This document shows positions 1 to 11,175 of a stretch of 40,796 bases of DNA, in pieces (position 1 is the stretch's first letter; each line of letters opens with the position of its first letter). Under the pieces are notes generated by a model that worked only from the letters and a program-made list of their open reading frames with translations, was not told the DNA's origin and ran no database searches. The stretch lies in NCBI GenBank assembly GCA_947311445.1, contig CAMZKV010000005.1:1-40796 (forward strand), read 5' to 3'. The stretch is from an uncultured Chlorobiota bacterium (GTDB taxonomy: Bacteria > Bacteroidota > Bacteroidia > Bacteroidales > JAADGE01). A program made the position numbers and the translations under genes.

Positions 1-3265
<3,265 letters not shown>

Positions 3266-3277
3266 CCAACAGCAAAA

Positions 3278-3298
3278 AGCCAGTAGCCAATAGCTAAA
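3278..3298 (+). repeat. Three AGCCAGT-like heptamers upstream of yidC
   Basis: The spacer between pyrG and yidC holds three consecutive related heptamers: AGCCAGT, AGCCAAT and AGCTAAA. They are short and imperfect. They resemble the low-complexity word repeats elsewhere in this window that also sit just ahead of start codons. No function is visible. Confidence 0.45.
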
Positions 3299-3309
3299 AA
3301 TAATAAAAA

Positions 3310-5232
3310 ATGGATAAAAATCAAATAATAGGAATAATTCTAATCTTTGCTCTTTTAATAGGATATGGCATATACACTAGCCCCACAGAAGAACAAAAAG
3401 CCGAAATAGCTAGAAAACAAGACTCTATAAGAAGAGAAAATGCAAGACTACTACGTTTAGATTCATTAAGAAAAATAGAAGATTCAATTTCCGAAGCCAA
3501 AAAAAGTGAAGCTCAGATTATTATTGATAGCACAATTGTAGATTCTGTTAAACTAGCTAATTTAGATAAGAATTACGGTGTTTTTGCAAATTCTGCAAAA
3601 GGAACAGAAGAATTTATAACCCTTGAAAACAAAAAAATAAAAATTAAATTTACAACAAAAGGGGGATATCCATATTATGCTGAATTAAAGGAGTTTAAGA
3701 CATACGACAGCCTTCCTCTAATTCTTTTTGATAATCATGAAAATACTTTTGATTTAAGTTTTTCAGCAAAAAATAATAGAATTAATACTTCCGATTTGTT
3801 TTTTGAAAATATAAGTGGAAAGCCTGTTATTGATGCAAGTACAAACAAGCAAAGTGTTACATTAAGAGTAAACGCAGGAGAAGGTAAATACATAGAATAC
3901 AAATACACCTTGCAACCAGAATCTTACTTACTTAAATACGATGTTAGATTTTATGGACTTGAAAACGACATAGCTTCAAATGCTAGTTATATTGATATAT
4001 TGTGGAAAGCAAAATCAAGAAGACAAGAAAAAGGTGCAAAATGGGAAAACCAAAACACAACAATTTATTATAAAACAAAAACCGGAGAAGTAGATTATTT
4101 AACAGAAACATCTGATGATAAAGAAGAAAATGTTGACCTTAAAGTAAAATGGATAGCATACAAAGACCACTTTTTTTCATCTGTCCTTATTGCACACAAC
4201 TCTTTTAGCGAAGCAAAATTAAGATATGAAAAAGATGAGTTGGAAGAAAAATATTTAAAAGACTTTGAAAGCAATATTTATTTAGAATTTGAAAAATCAA
4301 ATGATAAAAAATACGAGTTTTCATACTACTTAGGTCCTAATGATTACGATATTTTATCTGATGTATCAGTTTCCGAAAAAGATAATTTGAGTCTGGAAAA
4401 AATGATTCCATTAGGTTGGGCTATTTTTAGATGGGTAAACATATATATCATTATTCCCTTGTTTAATTTTTTAGGTTTAATATTTGGAACAAATATGGGT
4501 CTTATTATACTGGTAATGACCTTGTTAATAAAACTTGTTCTTTTTCCTCTAACTCTAAAATCCTTTAAATCATCAGCAAAAATGAGGGTTCTAAAACCTC
4601 AAATTGATGAAATAAATAAAAAGATACCAAAAGAAAAAACAATGGAACGCCAGCAAGCAACAATGGCTCTCTACAAAAAAGTAGGAGTAAATCCTATGGG
4701 AGGTTGTTTGCCAATGTTACTCCAAATGCCTATATTAATAGCAATGTTTCGCTTTTTTCCCGCATCAATTGAACTCAGACAAAAAAGTTTCCTTTGGGCA
4801 ACAGACCTGTCTTCTTATGACTCTATATTAGATTTCCCCGCAGGATTTAGCATACCTATGTATGGAGACCACATAAGTTTGTTTACCCTACTTATGGCAG
4901 CAGCAATGCTAGTTAGCCAATTATTAAACAAAAATCAAATGTCGGGCGGAAATGCACAAATGCCCGGAATGAAAATGATGCTGTACATGATGCCTGTTAT
5001 GATGCTTTTATGGTTCAATAATTATTCTGCCGGTTTGAGTTATTATTATTTCTTATCTAACATGGTTACTATTATTCAAACATTGGTAATAAGAAAAATG
5101 ATTGATGAAGACGCATTGTTAGCAACGCTTAATGCAAATAAAAAGAAACCCAAGAAACAATCAAAATGGCAATCTCGTTTGGCTGAAATGCAAAGGCAAC
5201 AAGAACTACAAAAAAAGAAGAAAAGAAGATAG
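3310..5232 (+). CDS. yidC: Membrane protein insertase YidC
   Basis: YidC inserts and folds inner-membrane proteins, alone or with SecYEG. At 640 residues it has the long Gram-negative layout. An N-terminal transmembrane helix spans about residues 5-22, and a large beta-rich periplasmic domain follows. From about residue 365 comes the conserved Oxa1/YidC core: GLIILVMTLLIKLVLFPLT, then K-x-SAKM, then the MGGCLPMLLQMPILIAMF hairpin, then a Met-rich helix with NNYSAGLSYYYFLSNM. The extreme C terminus is a Lys/Arg-rich tail (KKKPKKQSKW and a terminal KKKKRR) of the kind that contacts ribosomes. The ATG at 3310 has an A-rich leader. It is the last + strand gene before a convergent pair; no clear intrinsic terminator is visible in 5233-5373. 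Confidence 0.97.
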   Translation: MDKNQIIGIILIFALLIGYGIYTSPTEEQKAEIARKQDSIRRENARLLRLDSLRKIEDSISEAKKSEAQIIIDSTIVDSVKLANLDKNYGVFANSAKGTEEFITLENKKIKIKFTTKGGYPYYAELKEFKTYDSLPLILFDNHENTFDLSFSAKNNRINTSDLFFENISGKPVIDASTNKQSVTLRVNAGEGKYIEYKYTLQPESYLLKYDVRFYGLENDIASNASYIDILWKAKSRRQEKGAKWENQNTTIYYKTKTGEVDYLTETSDDKEENVDLKVKWIAYKDHFFSSVLIAHNSFSEAKLRYEKDELEEKYLKDFESNIYLEFEKSNDKKYEFSYYLGPNDYDILSDVSVSEKDNLSLEKMIPLGWAIFRWVNIYIIIPLFNFLGLIFGTNMGLIILVMTLLIKLVLFPLTLKSFKSSAKMRVLKPQIDEINKKIPKEKTMERQQATMALYKKVGVNPMGGCLPMLLQMPILIAMFRFFPASIELRQKSFLWATDLSSYDSILDFPAGFSIPMYGDHISLFTLLMAAAMLVSQLLNKNQMSGGNAQMPGMKMMLYMMPVMMLLWFNNYSAGLSYYYFLSNMVTIIQTLVIRKMIDEDALLATLNANKKKPKKQSKWQSRLAEMQRQQELQKKKKRR

Positions 5233-5373
5233 TTTGCGTATAAAATTTATTTAACTGTATTATTCAAATGTTTTGGGACTTTTCATGAAATAGAATTTTT
5301 TTTTATTTATGTTAGACTTAAAAAAATTACTGGAATTCCAACAAAAATACTTACAAAAAGGGATACTGTTGTA

Positions 5374-6429
5374 TTAATGCATAAAGCGGGTTAAAATACT
5401 CACAATATTTCTAAGTTCATTTTTTTTAAAAATTGGTTCAAAATATTCAATATAACCATTCAATTCTTGAAGTTTTAAAACTTTAACAAATTTAAAATCG
5501 TTTTTTGGCTTGTTATTTATCATTACTAACAAATTTTTAATTGGAATTTTCTTTTCTCCCCAATGATGAGAGTTTGTAAATTCAAAATCTTGCAAATTAT
5601 TAAGAAAAACAAATAAAGCGTAGCTCGATCTTAATATCTGGTCAATAGGAGATCTTAAATCAAATGATTTTATAGAACTCTTGCTCCAATTCTTAGTTTC
5701 TAACAAAAAAATACCTGAACGAGCAACTAATAAATGATCTATTTGTATCGAAAAAATTCTATCTTTAGTTTTTTTATTATAAATTGGAGGATCAAATTCT
5801 AAGTGAAAATCATTAAAAAGAACATAATCATCTGAAAGTTTTGATAATTCTTTTACAACCATATTCTCTCCAATAGCACCGGCAATCAAGGGGTATAGTT
5901 TGTCAATTGTGCTTTTAATATAATTCAGTTCGTATATCTGTGTTTCACTCCTTTTTTTAATTTCTTTACCTTTGTTTTCTGTTAAATATGAAATTTTACT
6001 ATTAAGATTACTAATTATATTCTTTATATTTTGTTGTTGTTTAGAAACTATGTAATCAAAATTCTCTATTAAATAATTTCTTTTTCTCTCTTTTTTTCTT
6101 AATTTATATTTAATAATATGTTTTGAAATGAAATTTGTTTTTTTGTTGGTAAGTTTTGTTAAATCAGCATCTATACTTTCAATATCTTGATTTAATAAGG
6201 AAGGTAAAATTTTAATTTTTTCATTACTATTGTTAATTTCAATTTTGATGCTTTGTATTTCTTCAAGAATTATATTCTCAGTATTTTTTAATAAGGTATT
6301 TTTCTTGTTTTTATATTCCCTTATAAATTCATTAATATCAGATACTGAATTGAAAATAAAAATATCTCTTTCATTCAACTCTCTTTTCAACGCTTTAAGC
6401 GATTCAATTTTTCCAATTATTTTCGTCAT
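5374..6429 (-). CDS. Coiled-coil protein with C-terminal NERD (nuclease-related) domain
   Basis: The 351-residue protein has two parts. Residues 1-180 are Lys/Glu/Ile-rich and predicted coiled coil. Residues about 182-280 match the NERD fold: GAIGE at about 184-188, a QIDHLLV strand with Asp231, and FLLETKNW with Glu244 and Lys246, which are the restriction-nuclease-like D...E-x-K residues. No signal peptide or membrane helix is seen. NERD proteins are thought to act on DNA, but the substrate of this type is unknown. The gene lies 87 bases downstream of pssA on the same strand and converges on yidC. There is no sign of a methyltransferase partner, so a restriction system is not supported. Confidence 0.8.
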   Translation of the reverse strand: MTKIIGKIESLKALKRELNERDIFIFNSVSDINEFIREYKNKKNTLLKNTENIILEEIQSIKIEINNSNEKIKILPSLLNQDIESIDADLTKLTNKKTNFISKHIIKYKLRKKERKRNYLIENFDYIVSKQQQNIKNIISNLNSKISYLTENKGKEIKKRSETQIYELNYIKSTIDKLYPLIAGAIGENMVVKELSKLSDDYVLFNDFHLEFDPPIYNKKTKDRIFSIQIDHLLVARSGIFLLETKNWSKSSIKSFDLRSPIDQILRSSYALFVFLNNLQDFEFTNSHHWGEKKIPIKNLLVMINNKPKNDFKFVKVLKLQELNGYIEYFEPIFKKNELRNIVSILTRFMH

Positions 6430-6516
6430 AATTGAATGTCCTTAAATGAAGAATTTTAAGAAATTATTGTTTTATGATTTAACAACAAGAACACATAAAT
6501 ATAAAATTATCAAAAA

Positions 6517-7338
6517 CTATTTTTTACCAAATAAAGCACCAATGTCATCCCCCACAGAGAAAAGAATATATATGATAACAATGAAAGGAATAATAAAACT
6601 TTGCAAGAATATTAGTAGAATAAAAGAAATAATTATAAATATATATTTTGATTTGTTTTTTGAAAAACTGTAATCTTTAAATTTAAAAGAAAACATTGGC
6701 AAATCTACTAGCTGAAGAATACTAAAAACAACAATAGAAACAACATAAAACCAAAAAATTGTTAAAATATATACTTGAATACCAATAATTGCAAGAATAA
6801 AATCGAAAGGTAAGTTAACATCTAACCAGGTTTTTAAAATAATTAAATTATCAGGATCAAAATTGTTAAGCAATGGCAAAGATGCAAAAAATAAAGCAGA
6901 TGCAGGAGTTGCTAAACCCATAAAAGATGAAGATTGCCTATCGTCAGAATTGAATTTTGCCAAGCGTAATGCTGCTGCAACAATTAATAATATAGGAGAA
7001 ATCATTATTATGATGTCAACAAAAGCTAAATCAATAGAAAAACTTTTTATCTCAAGTGCATATTTCAACATTTGAAAACTTATAACAGCAGGAGCAATCC
7101 CAAAACTTACTAAATCCGATAAAGAATCTAGTTGAGCACCTATCTTAGATTCAGATTTTAATAATCTGGCAACAAAACCATCTAAAAAGTCAAATATTAA
7201 AGCAATAAAAATAAATAAAGACGCCAAATATAATTTATCCGACATCTCAAAGGCATAAAATATTGCAAAACTACCCGCAATTAGATTAAATAAGGTTAAT
7301 ATGTTAGGTATAGTAAAGTATTTTAAATCGTTGTTCAT
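6517..7338 (-). CDS. pssA: CDP-diacylglycerol--serine O-phosphatidyltransferase
   Basis: The enzyme makes phosphatidylserine from CDP-diacylglycerol and serine, the precursor of phosphatidylethanolamine. The CDP-alcohol phosphotransferase signature DG-x2-AR-x8-G-x3-D-x3-D is complete: Asp53, Gly54, Ala57, Arg58, Gly67, Asp71 and Asp75. It is embedded in a protein of several hydrophobic helices (273 residues). The opening NDLKYFTIPNILTLFNLIAG is typical of the PssA branch rather than PgsA. The C terminus extends through further hydrophobic segments to a short charged tail. The ATG at 7338 faces a 252-base divergent intergenic region shared with the PorV-like gene. Confidence 0.93.
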   Translation of the reverse strand: MNNDLKYFTIPNILTLFNLIAGSFAIFYAFEMSDKLYLASLFIFIALIFDFLDGFVARLLKSESKIGAQLDSLSDLVSFGIAPAVISFQMLKYALEIKSFSIDLAFVDIIIMISPILLIVAAALRLAKFNSDDRQSSSFMGLATPASALFFASLPLLNNFDPDNLIILKTWLDVNLPFDFILAIIGIQVYILTIFWFYVVSIVVFSILQLVDLPMFSFKFKDYSFSKNKSKYIFIIISFILLIFLQSFIIPFIVIIYILFSVGDDIGALFGKK

Positions 7339-7533
7339 TTCTTTAAAATTTTTGTATTAAGTTAGTATTAAGCATGTTGAACTCTTGTGTATGCTATAAA
7401 AAATATTTTTTCTTCTAACATTAAGAATTATTGTTTTTTAGTTAAGTATTTTGCTTTGTTTTTACTTGGTCATGTTTTTTTATAAAGTTGTTTTTTCATA
7501 AGTATTTCATAATTTTATTTTAAAAAAAGACAA

Positions 7534-7541
7534 TATGTTTG
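7534..7541 (+). promoter_or_regulatory. Candidate -7 element upstream of the PorV-like gene
   Basis: TATGTTTG at 7534-7541 fits the Bacteroidota -7 consensus TAnnTTTG and lies 49 bases before the ATG at 7591. No good TTTG is seen at the usual -33 distance, so support is partial. The rest of the 7339-7590 divergent spacer is AT-rich, with no other feature recognised. Confidence 0.4.
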
Positions 7542-7590
7542 CACTTTTACAGTTTCTAATATTAATGTAAAAATATTCAAAATTTACGAA

Positions 7591-8652
7591 ATGCCAAAAT
7601 TATTAGTACTGATTTTTGTTTTTTCTTTGCAACTTGCTCATTCTCAGATTAGGATATATAGTAATGAATTCCTCTCAGTTGGGGTAGGAGCAAGAGCTTT
7701 GTCAATGTCAAATTCTGTTGTAGCATCTTCAAATGATGCAGAATCCTCATATTGGAATCCAGCCGGCTTGGTGAATCAACATAATAAATATCAAGTTTCA
7801 GCAATGCACTCCGAATATTTTGCAGGAATTGCTAAATTTGACTATCTAGGTGCTTCGTTCAAGGCATCAGATTCAACTGTTATTGGAGCAACAATTTTAA
7901 GATTTGGAATTGATGATATACCAAACACACTTGAGCTTATTGATGTCAATGGAAATATTGATTACAGTAGAATTAAACATTTTTCTGTCGCAGACTATGC
8001 ATTTCTCTTATCTTATGCCAAAAAAACCAAAATAAAAGGACTGTCATATGGAGTAAATGCAAAAATTATATACCGAAACCAAGCACAATTTGCAAAAGCA
8101 TTTGGATTTGGATTTGATGCTGCTTTAAATTACAAAAAAGGAAAATGGATATATGGAGCAAATTTTAAAGATGTAAGTTCAACTTTTAATGCATGGTTCT
8201 ATAATACAGAGGATTATAAAGAAATTTTTGAAGAAACAGGAAATGAAATCCCTTCTAATAGTGTCGAAATAACCATGCCGGAATTACTTCTTGGAACCGG
8301 TAGAATATTTCAAATTAATGAAAAATATAATTTGCTCGCAGAAATTGGTGCAGACATTAGTTTTGATGGAAAAAAACATGTCCTTTTGTCTTCAAAAGCA
8401 GTAAGTTTAGATCCTCACATTGGATTAGAAGCTTCATATAAAAATTTTGTTTTTTTAAGAGCCGGAACCGGTAATTTTGCAATAATTCAAGACTTTGAAA
8501 AAAACAAAATGAATTTTCAGCCAAGTGTAGGGCTTGGTGTAAAAATATTTAACCTAAGAATAGATTATGCACTTACAGACATTGGGGATCAATCAATAGC
8601 TCTTTATTCAAATGTGTTTTCACTAAGCTATGGTTTTAATGGGACAAAATAA
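7591..8652 (+). CDS. PorV/PorQ-family outer membrane beta-barrel protein
   Basis: The 353-residue protein has a cleavable signal peptide (MPKLLVLIFVFSLQLAHSQ). It then shows the hallmark of the PorV/PorQ family: a VGVGARALSMSNSVVASSNDAESSYWNPAGL-type N terminus, with a WNPAGL motif like FadL-type barrels, followed by alternating beta strands to the end. PorV is the type IX secretion shuttle that binds C-terminal sorting domains and delivers substrates to the attachment complex. Paralogues (PorQ, PorV2-like) are common, and which one this is cannot be settled by eye. The neighbouring bamD and PorD-like genes and the type IX substrate at 23220 support a role in outer membrane or secretion biology. 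Confidence 0.75.
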   Translation: MPKLLVLIFVFSLQLAHSQIRIYSNEFLSVGVGARALSMSNSVVASSNDAESSYWNPAGLVNQHNKYQVSAMHSEYFAGIAKFDYLGASFKASDSTVIGATILRFGIDDIPNTLELIDVNGNIDYSRIKHFSVADYAFLLSYAKKTKIKGLSYGVNAKIIYRNQAQFAKAFGFGFDAALNYKKGKWIYGANFKDVSSTFNAWFYNTEDYKEIFEETGNEIPSNSVEITMPELLLGTGRIFQINEKYNLLAEIGADISFDGKKHVLLSSKAVSLDPHIGLEASYKNFVFLRAGTGNFAIIQDFEKNKMNFQPSVGLGVKIFNLRIDYALTDIGDQSIALYSNVFSLSYGFNGTK

Positions 8653-8755
8653 TTAAAATAGTAACTTTTTCTTATTTCTAACGTTCTATTGATAAAAAAC
8701 TCAAATTCACCTGTAAAAATCTTCATAAAAAAGTACTTTTTTCCGAATAAAGTTA

Positions 8756-8763
8756 TAATTTCG
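8756..8763 (+). promoter_or_regulatory. Candidate -7 element immediately before bamD
   Basis: TAATTTCG at 8756-8763 is one base off the TAnnTTTG consensus and ends only four bases before the bamD ATG. If it is used, the transcript would start at or next to the start codon and be nearly leaderless. No clear -33 partner is visible. Confidence 0.3.
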
Positions 8764-8767
8764 CGCC

Positions 8768-9589
8768 ATGTTTAAAAACAAATTAAATATAATTCTTATA
8801 AGCGTTTCTGTAATTTTCTTATTTCAGTCTTGTAATTTTAGTAGAGCAAAAAAAATATCGAACCCTTCAAAAAAGTATGCAAGGGCTATGGAATATTACG
8901 AGTTTGGGAAATATGCAAAAACTCAAATATTGCTTGAAGATGTTATACTTTCATTAAGAATGACAAAAGAAGGAGAGGATGCACTTTATAAATACGCAGA
9001 TTCTTATTTTCATATAAAAGATTATATACTTGCAGGATATTATTTTAGAAAATATGTAGAAGACTATCCAAAAGGTGAAAATGCAGAAAAAGCTCAATTT
9101 ATGAGTGCAAAATGTTACTACCTTGAAGCTCCAAAATCAAAATTAGACCAAAATGCAACACTAACTGCATTACAAGAATTTGAATTTTTTATAACAAAAT
9201 ACCCTAAAAGCTCAAAGATTACAGAATGTAACGTGTTAATTGATGAACTCAGAGAAAAATTAGAAAAAAAATCATACCAAAACGCAAAACTATACTATGA
9301 TATTGGATATTATAATGCTGCAACAATTGCTCTTAAAAATAGTATAAAAGATTATCCTGACACAAAATTTAAAGAAGATATACATTATTATATAGTTATG
9401 GCAAAATATAAATATGCCAAAAATAGTATCTTAACTAAACAAATAGAAAGATATAATGAAGTTATAACTTCTTATAATAAAATGATAGAAAAATATCCGA
9501 ATACAAAGTATGGCAAAGAATTAAGCTCAATTCTTACTTTAACTAAGAAAAAAATTGAAACAACAAAAGTGAAAATTACAAGAATCTAA
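8768..9589 (+). CDS. bamD: Outer membrane assembly lipoprotein BamD
   Basis: BamD is the essential TPR lipoprotein of the BAM complex that folds beta-barrel proteins into the outer membrane. The 273-residue protein has a lipoprotein signal with Cys22 in LFQSC. TPR-like helices follow, including YEFGKYAKTQILLEDV, DALYKYADSYFHIKDY and LAGYYFRKYVEDYPKGENAEKAQF, the last being the best conserved BamD/YfiO stretch. Later repeats are YDIGYYNAATIALKNSIKDYPDTKF and YNKMIEKYPNTKYGKE. The gene order bamD-rpoZ-coaBC-DUF4835 is, from memory, recurrent in Bacteroidota and supports the call. It starts 115 bases after the PorV-like gene and 29 bases before rpoZ. Confidence 0.93.
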   Translation: MFKNKLNIILISVSVIFLFQSCNFSRAKKISNPSKKYARAMEYYEFGKYAKTQILLEDVILSLRMTKEGEDALYKYADSYFHIKDYILAGYYFRKYVEDYPKGENAEKAQFMSAKCYYLEAPKSKLDQNATLTALQEFEFFITKYPKSSKITECNVLIDELREKLEKKSYQNAKLYYDIGYYNAATIALKNSIKDYPDTKFKEDIHYYIVMAKYKYAKNSILTKQIERYNEVITSYNKMIEKYPNTKYGKELSSILTLTKKKIETTKVKITRI

Positions 9590-9618
9590 ATTTAAAAACT
9601 GATAGAAATAAAATAAAT

Positions 9619-9948
9619 ATGGATTATAAAAAAACAACAGCTTCAGAAACCACAATAACAAGAAATTTTTCAGATTTTGAAATGAAAACTGGAAATATAT
9701 ACGAATCTCTTACAATTATATCAAAGAGATCGAAACAAATTCAAAGAGAAATTAAGGAAGAACTAGATAAAAAACTTAAAGAATTTGCCTCTTATGCAGA
9801 TAATTTAGAAGAAATATTTGAAAATAGAGAGCAGATTGAAATATCAAAATTTTATGAAAAACTTCCAAAACCTATTTTAATTGCTACAAAAGAATTCTTG
9901 GATGATGAAATTTATTATAGATATCCGGAAGAAAATATTGAAGCATAA
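9619..9948 (+). CDS. rpoZ: DNA-directed RNA polymerase omega subunit (Bacteroidota type)
   Basis: The 109-residue protein matches the Bacteroidota version of omega, an assembly subunit of RNA polymerase. It begins MDYKKT-x-ASETTITRNF, has TGNIYESLTIISKRSKQI (the omega helix), then KLKEFASYADNLEEIFENREQIE, and ends KLPKPILIATKEFL. The helix and the C-terminal KLPKP block are the parts I recognise. It sits between bamD and coaBC with gaps of 29 and 15 bases, as in many relatives, so it is likely co-transcribed with both. Confidence 0.9.
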   Translation: MDYKKTTASETTITRNFSDFEMKTGNIYESLTIISKRSKQIQREIKEELDKKLKEFASYADNLEEIFENREQIEISKFYEKLPKPILIATKEFLDDEIYYRYPEENIEA

Positions 9949-9963
9949 GCACTTTCTTATATC

Positions 9964-11175
9964 ATGAATATGAAAGGGAAAAAAATATTATTGGGAATAA
10001 CCGGAGGAATAGCTGCTTATAAAGCGGCTATTCTTATTAGATTGCTTATAAAAAAAGGAGCAGAAATACAGATAATTACAACACCATTTGCAGAGAAATT
10101 TATAACTCCGCTTACTCTTGCCACACTGTCAAAAAGACCTGTTCTAAAATTGTTTTTTAATCCCGAGAATGGAGATTGGAATAGTCATGTTGATCTCGGT
10201 CTTTGGGCAGATGCTTTTATAATTGCACCCGCAACTGCCAATACTATGGGCAAAGCAGCTAACGGAATAGCAGATAACCTTCTTCTCACTAGCTATCTCT
10301 CTGCAAAATGTCCTGTCTTTTGGGCTCCTGCAATGGATTTAGATATGTTTCTTCACACAGCTGTTCAGCAAAACATTGAAAGACTAAAGTCTTTTGGAAA
10401 TTATATAATTGATGCCGAAACCGGAGAGCTTGCAAGTGGGCTTGAGGGGAAAGGACGAATGGCTGAACCTGAAAAAATTGTAGAGATGCTAGATGATTTT
10501 TTTCAAAAAAAAAAAAAACTAAATAATTATATAGTTACAATAACTGCCGGACCCACATACGAGAAAATTGATCCGGTACGATTCATTGGAAATAGATCTA
10601 GTGGAAAAATGGCATATGCTCTTGCAGAAAATCTTGCTAATTTAGGAGCAAAAGTAAATTTGGTATCAGGACCTGTTTCTTTAAAAGCAAAACATTCTAA
10701 CATTAAAATCTTTCATGTTGAATCTGCCGAAGAAATGTATCTGGCAACTAAAAGGCTTTTTAGCACAAGTAATATCATAATTTTTGCAGCAGCCGTTGCC
10801 GATTATACTCCGGAGAACAAACAGCTTAATAAAATTAAAAAGAAATCGGACAACTTAAATCTTATTTTAAAATCTACGAAAGATATTGCAAAAGAATTAA
10901 GCAATAGTAAGAAAGACAAACAAATAACAGTTGGTTTTGCTTTAGAAACAAATAATGAATTAGAAAATGCAAAAAAGAAAATTAGAAATAAAAATTTTGA
11001 CTTTATTGTATTAAATTCGTTAAATGATAAAGGTGCTGGTTTTGCACATGATACTAATAAAATTACAATAATTGATAAAAACAATAAAATTGAAAGATTT
11101 GAGTTAAAATCTAAGAAGGAAGTTGCAAAAGACATATCAAATAAAATTATTAAATTAATTTATCCTTTAAAATGA
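9964..11175 (+). CDS. coaBC: Bifunctional phosphopantothenoylcysteine decarboxylase / phosphopantothenate--cysteine ligase
   Basis: This enzyme carries out two consecutive steps of coenzyme A synthesis. The N-terminal CoaC flavodoxin-like domain (about 1-180) has GITGGIAAYKA, His75 in SHVDLG and PAMDLDM at about 122-128. The C-terminal CoaB domain begins VTITAGPTYEKIDPVRFI and includes SSGKMAYALA and VSGPVSL. At the position of the Asn in the classical PxMNxxM motif there is Asp125, and the usual flap Cys is replaced (GELASGLEGKGRM). As I recall both are usual in Bacteroidota, so they are not defects. The linker is encoded by a run of 14 A (10505-10518) giving four lysines. The stop overlaps the next start as ATGA. 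Confidence 0.96.
   Translation: MNMKGKKILLGITGGIAAYKAAILIRLLIKKGAEIQIITTPFAEKFITPLTLATLSKRPVLKLFFNPENGDWNSHVDLGLWADAFIIAPATANTMGKAANGIADNLLLTSYLSAKCPVFWAPAMDLDMFLHTAVQQNIERLKSFGNYIIDAETGELASGLEGKGRMAEPEKIVEMLDDFFQKKKKLNNYIVTITAGPTYEKIDPVRFIGNRSSGKMAYALAENLANLGAKVNLVSGPVSLKAKHSNIKIFHVESAEEMYLATKRLFSTSNIIIFAAAVADYTPENKQLNKIKKKSDNLNLILKSTKDIAKELSNSKKDKQITVGFALETNNELENAKKKIRNKNFDFIVLNSLNDKGAGFAHDTNKITIIDKNNKIERFELKSKKEVAKDISNKIIKLIYPLK

Noticed and set aside
5374-6429. NERD protein as a restriction endonuclease
   Set aside because: No modification enzyme or specificity partner lies nearby, and NERD domains occur in many non-restriction proteins.
6446-6673. 75-codon + strand frame over the end of pssA
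   Set aside because: It overlaps the conserved pssA gene antisense and is low-complexity Lys/Ile sequence without a recognisable domain.
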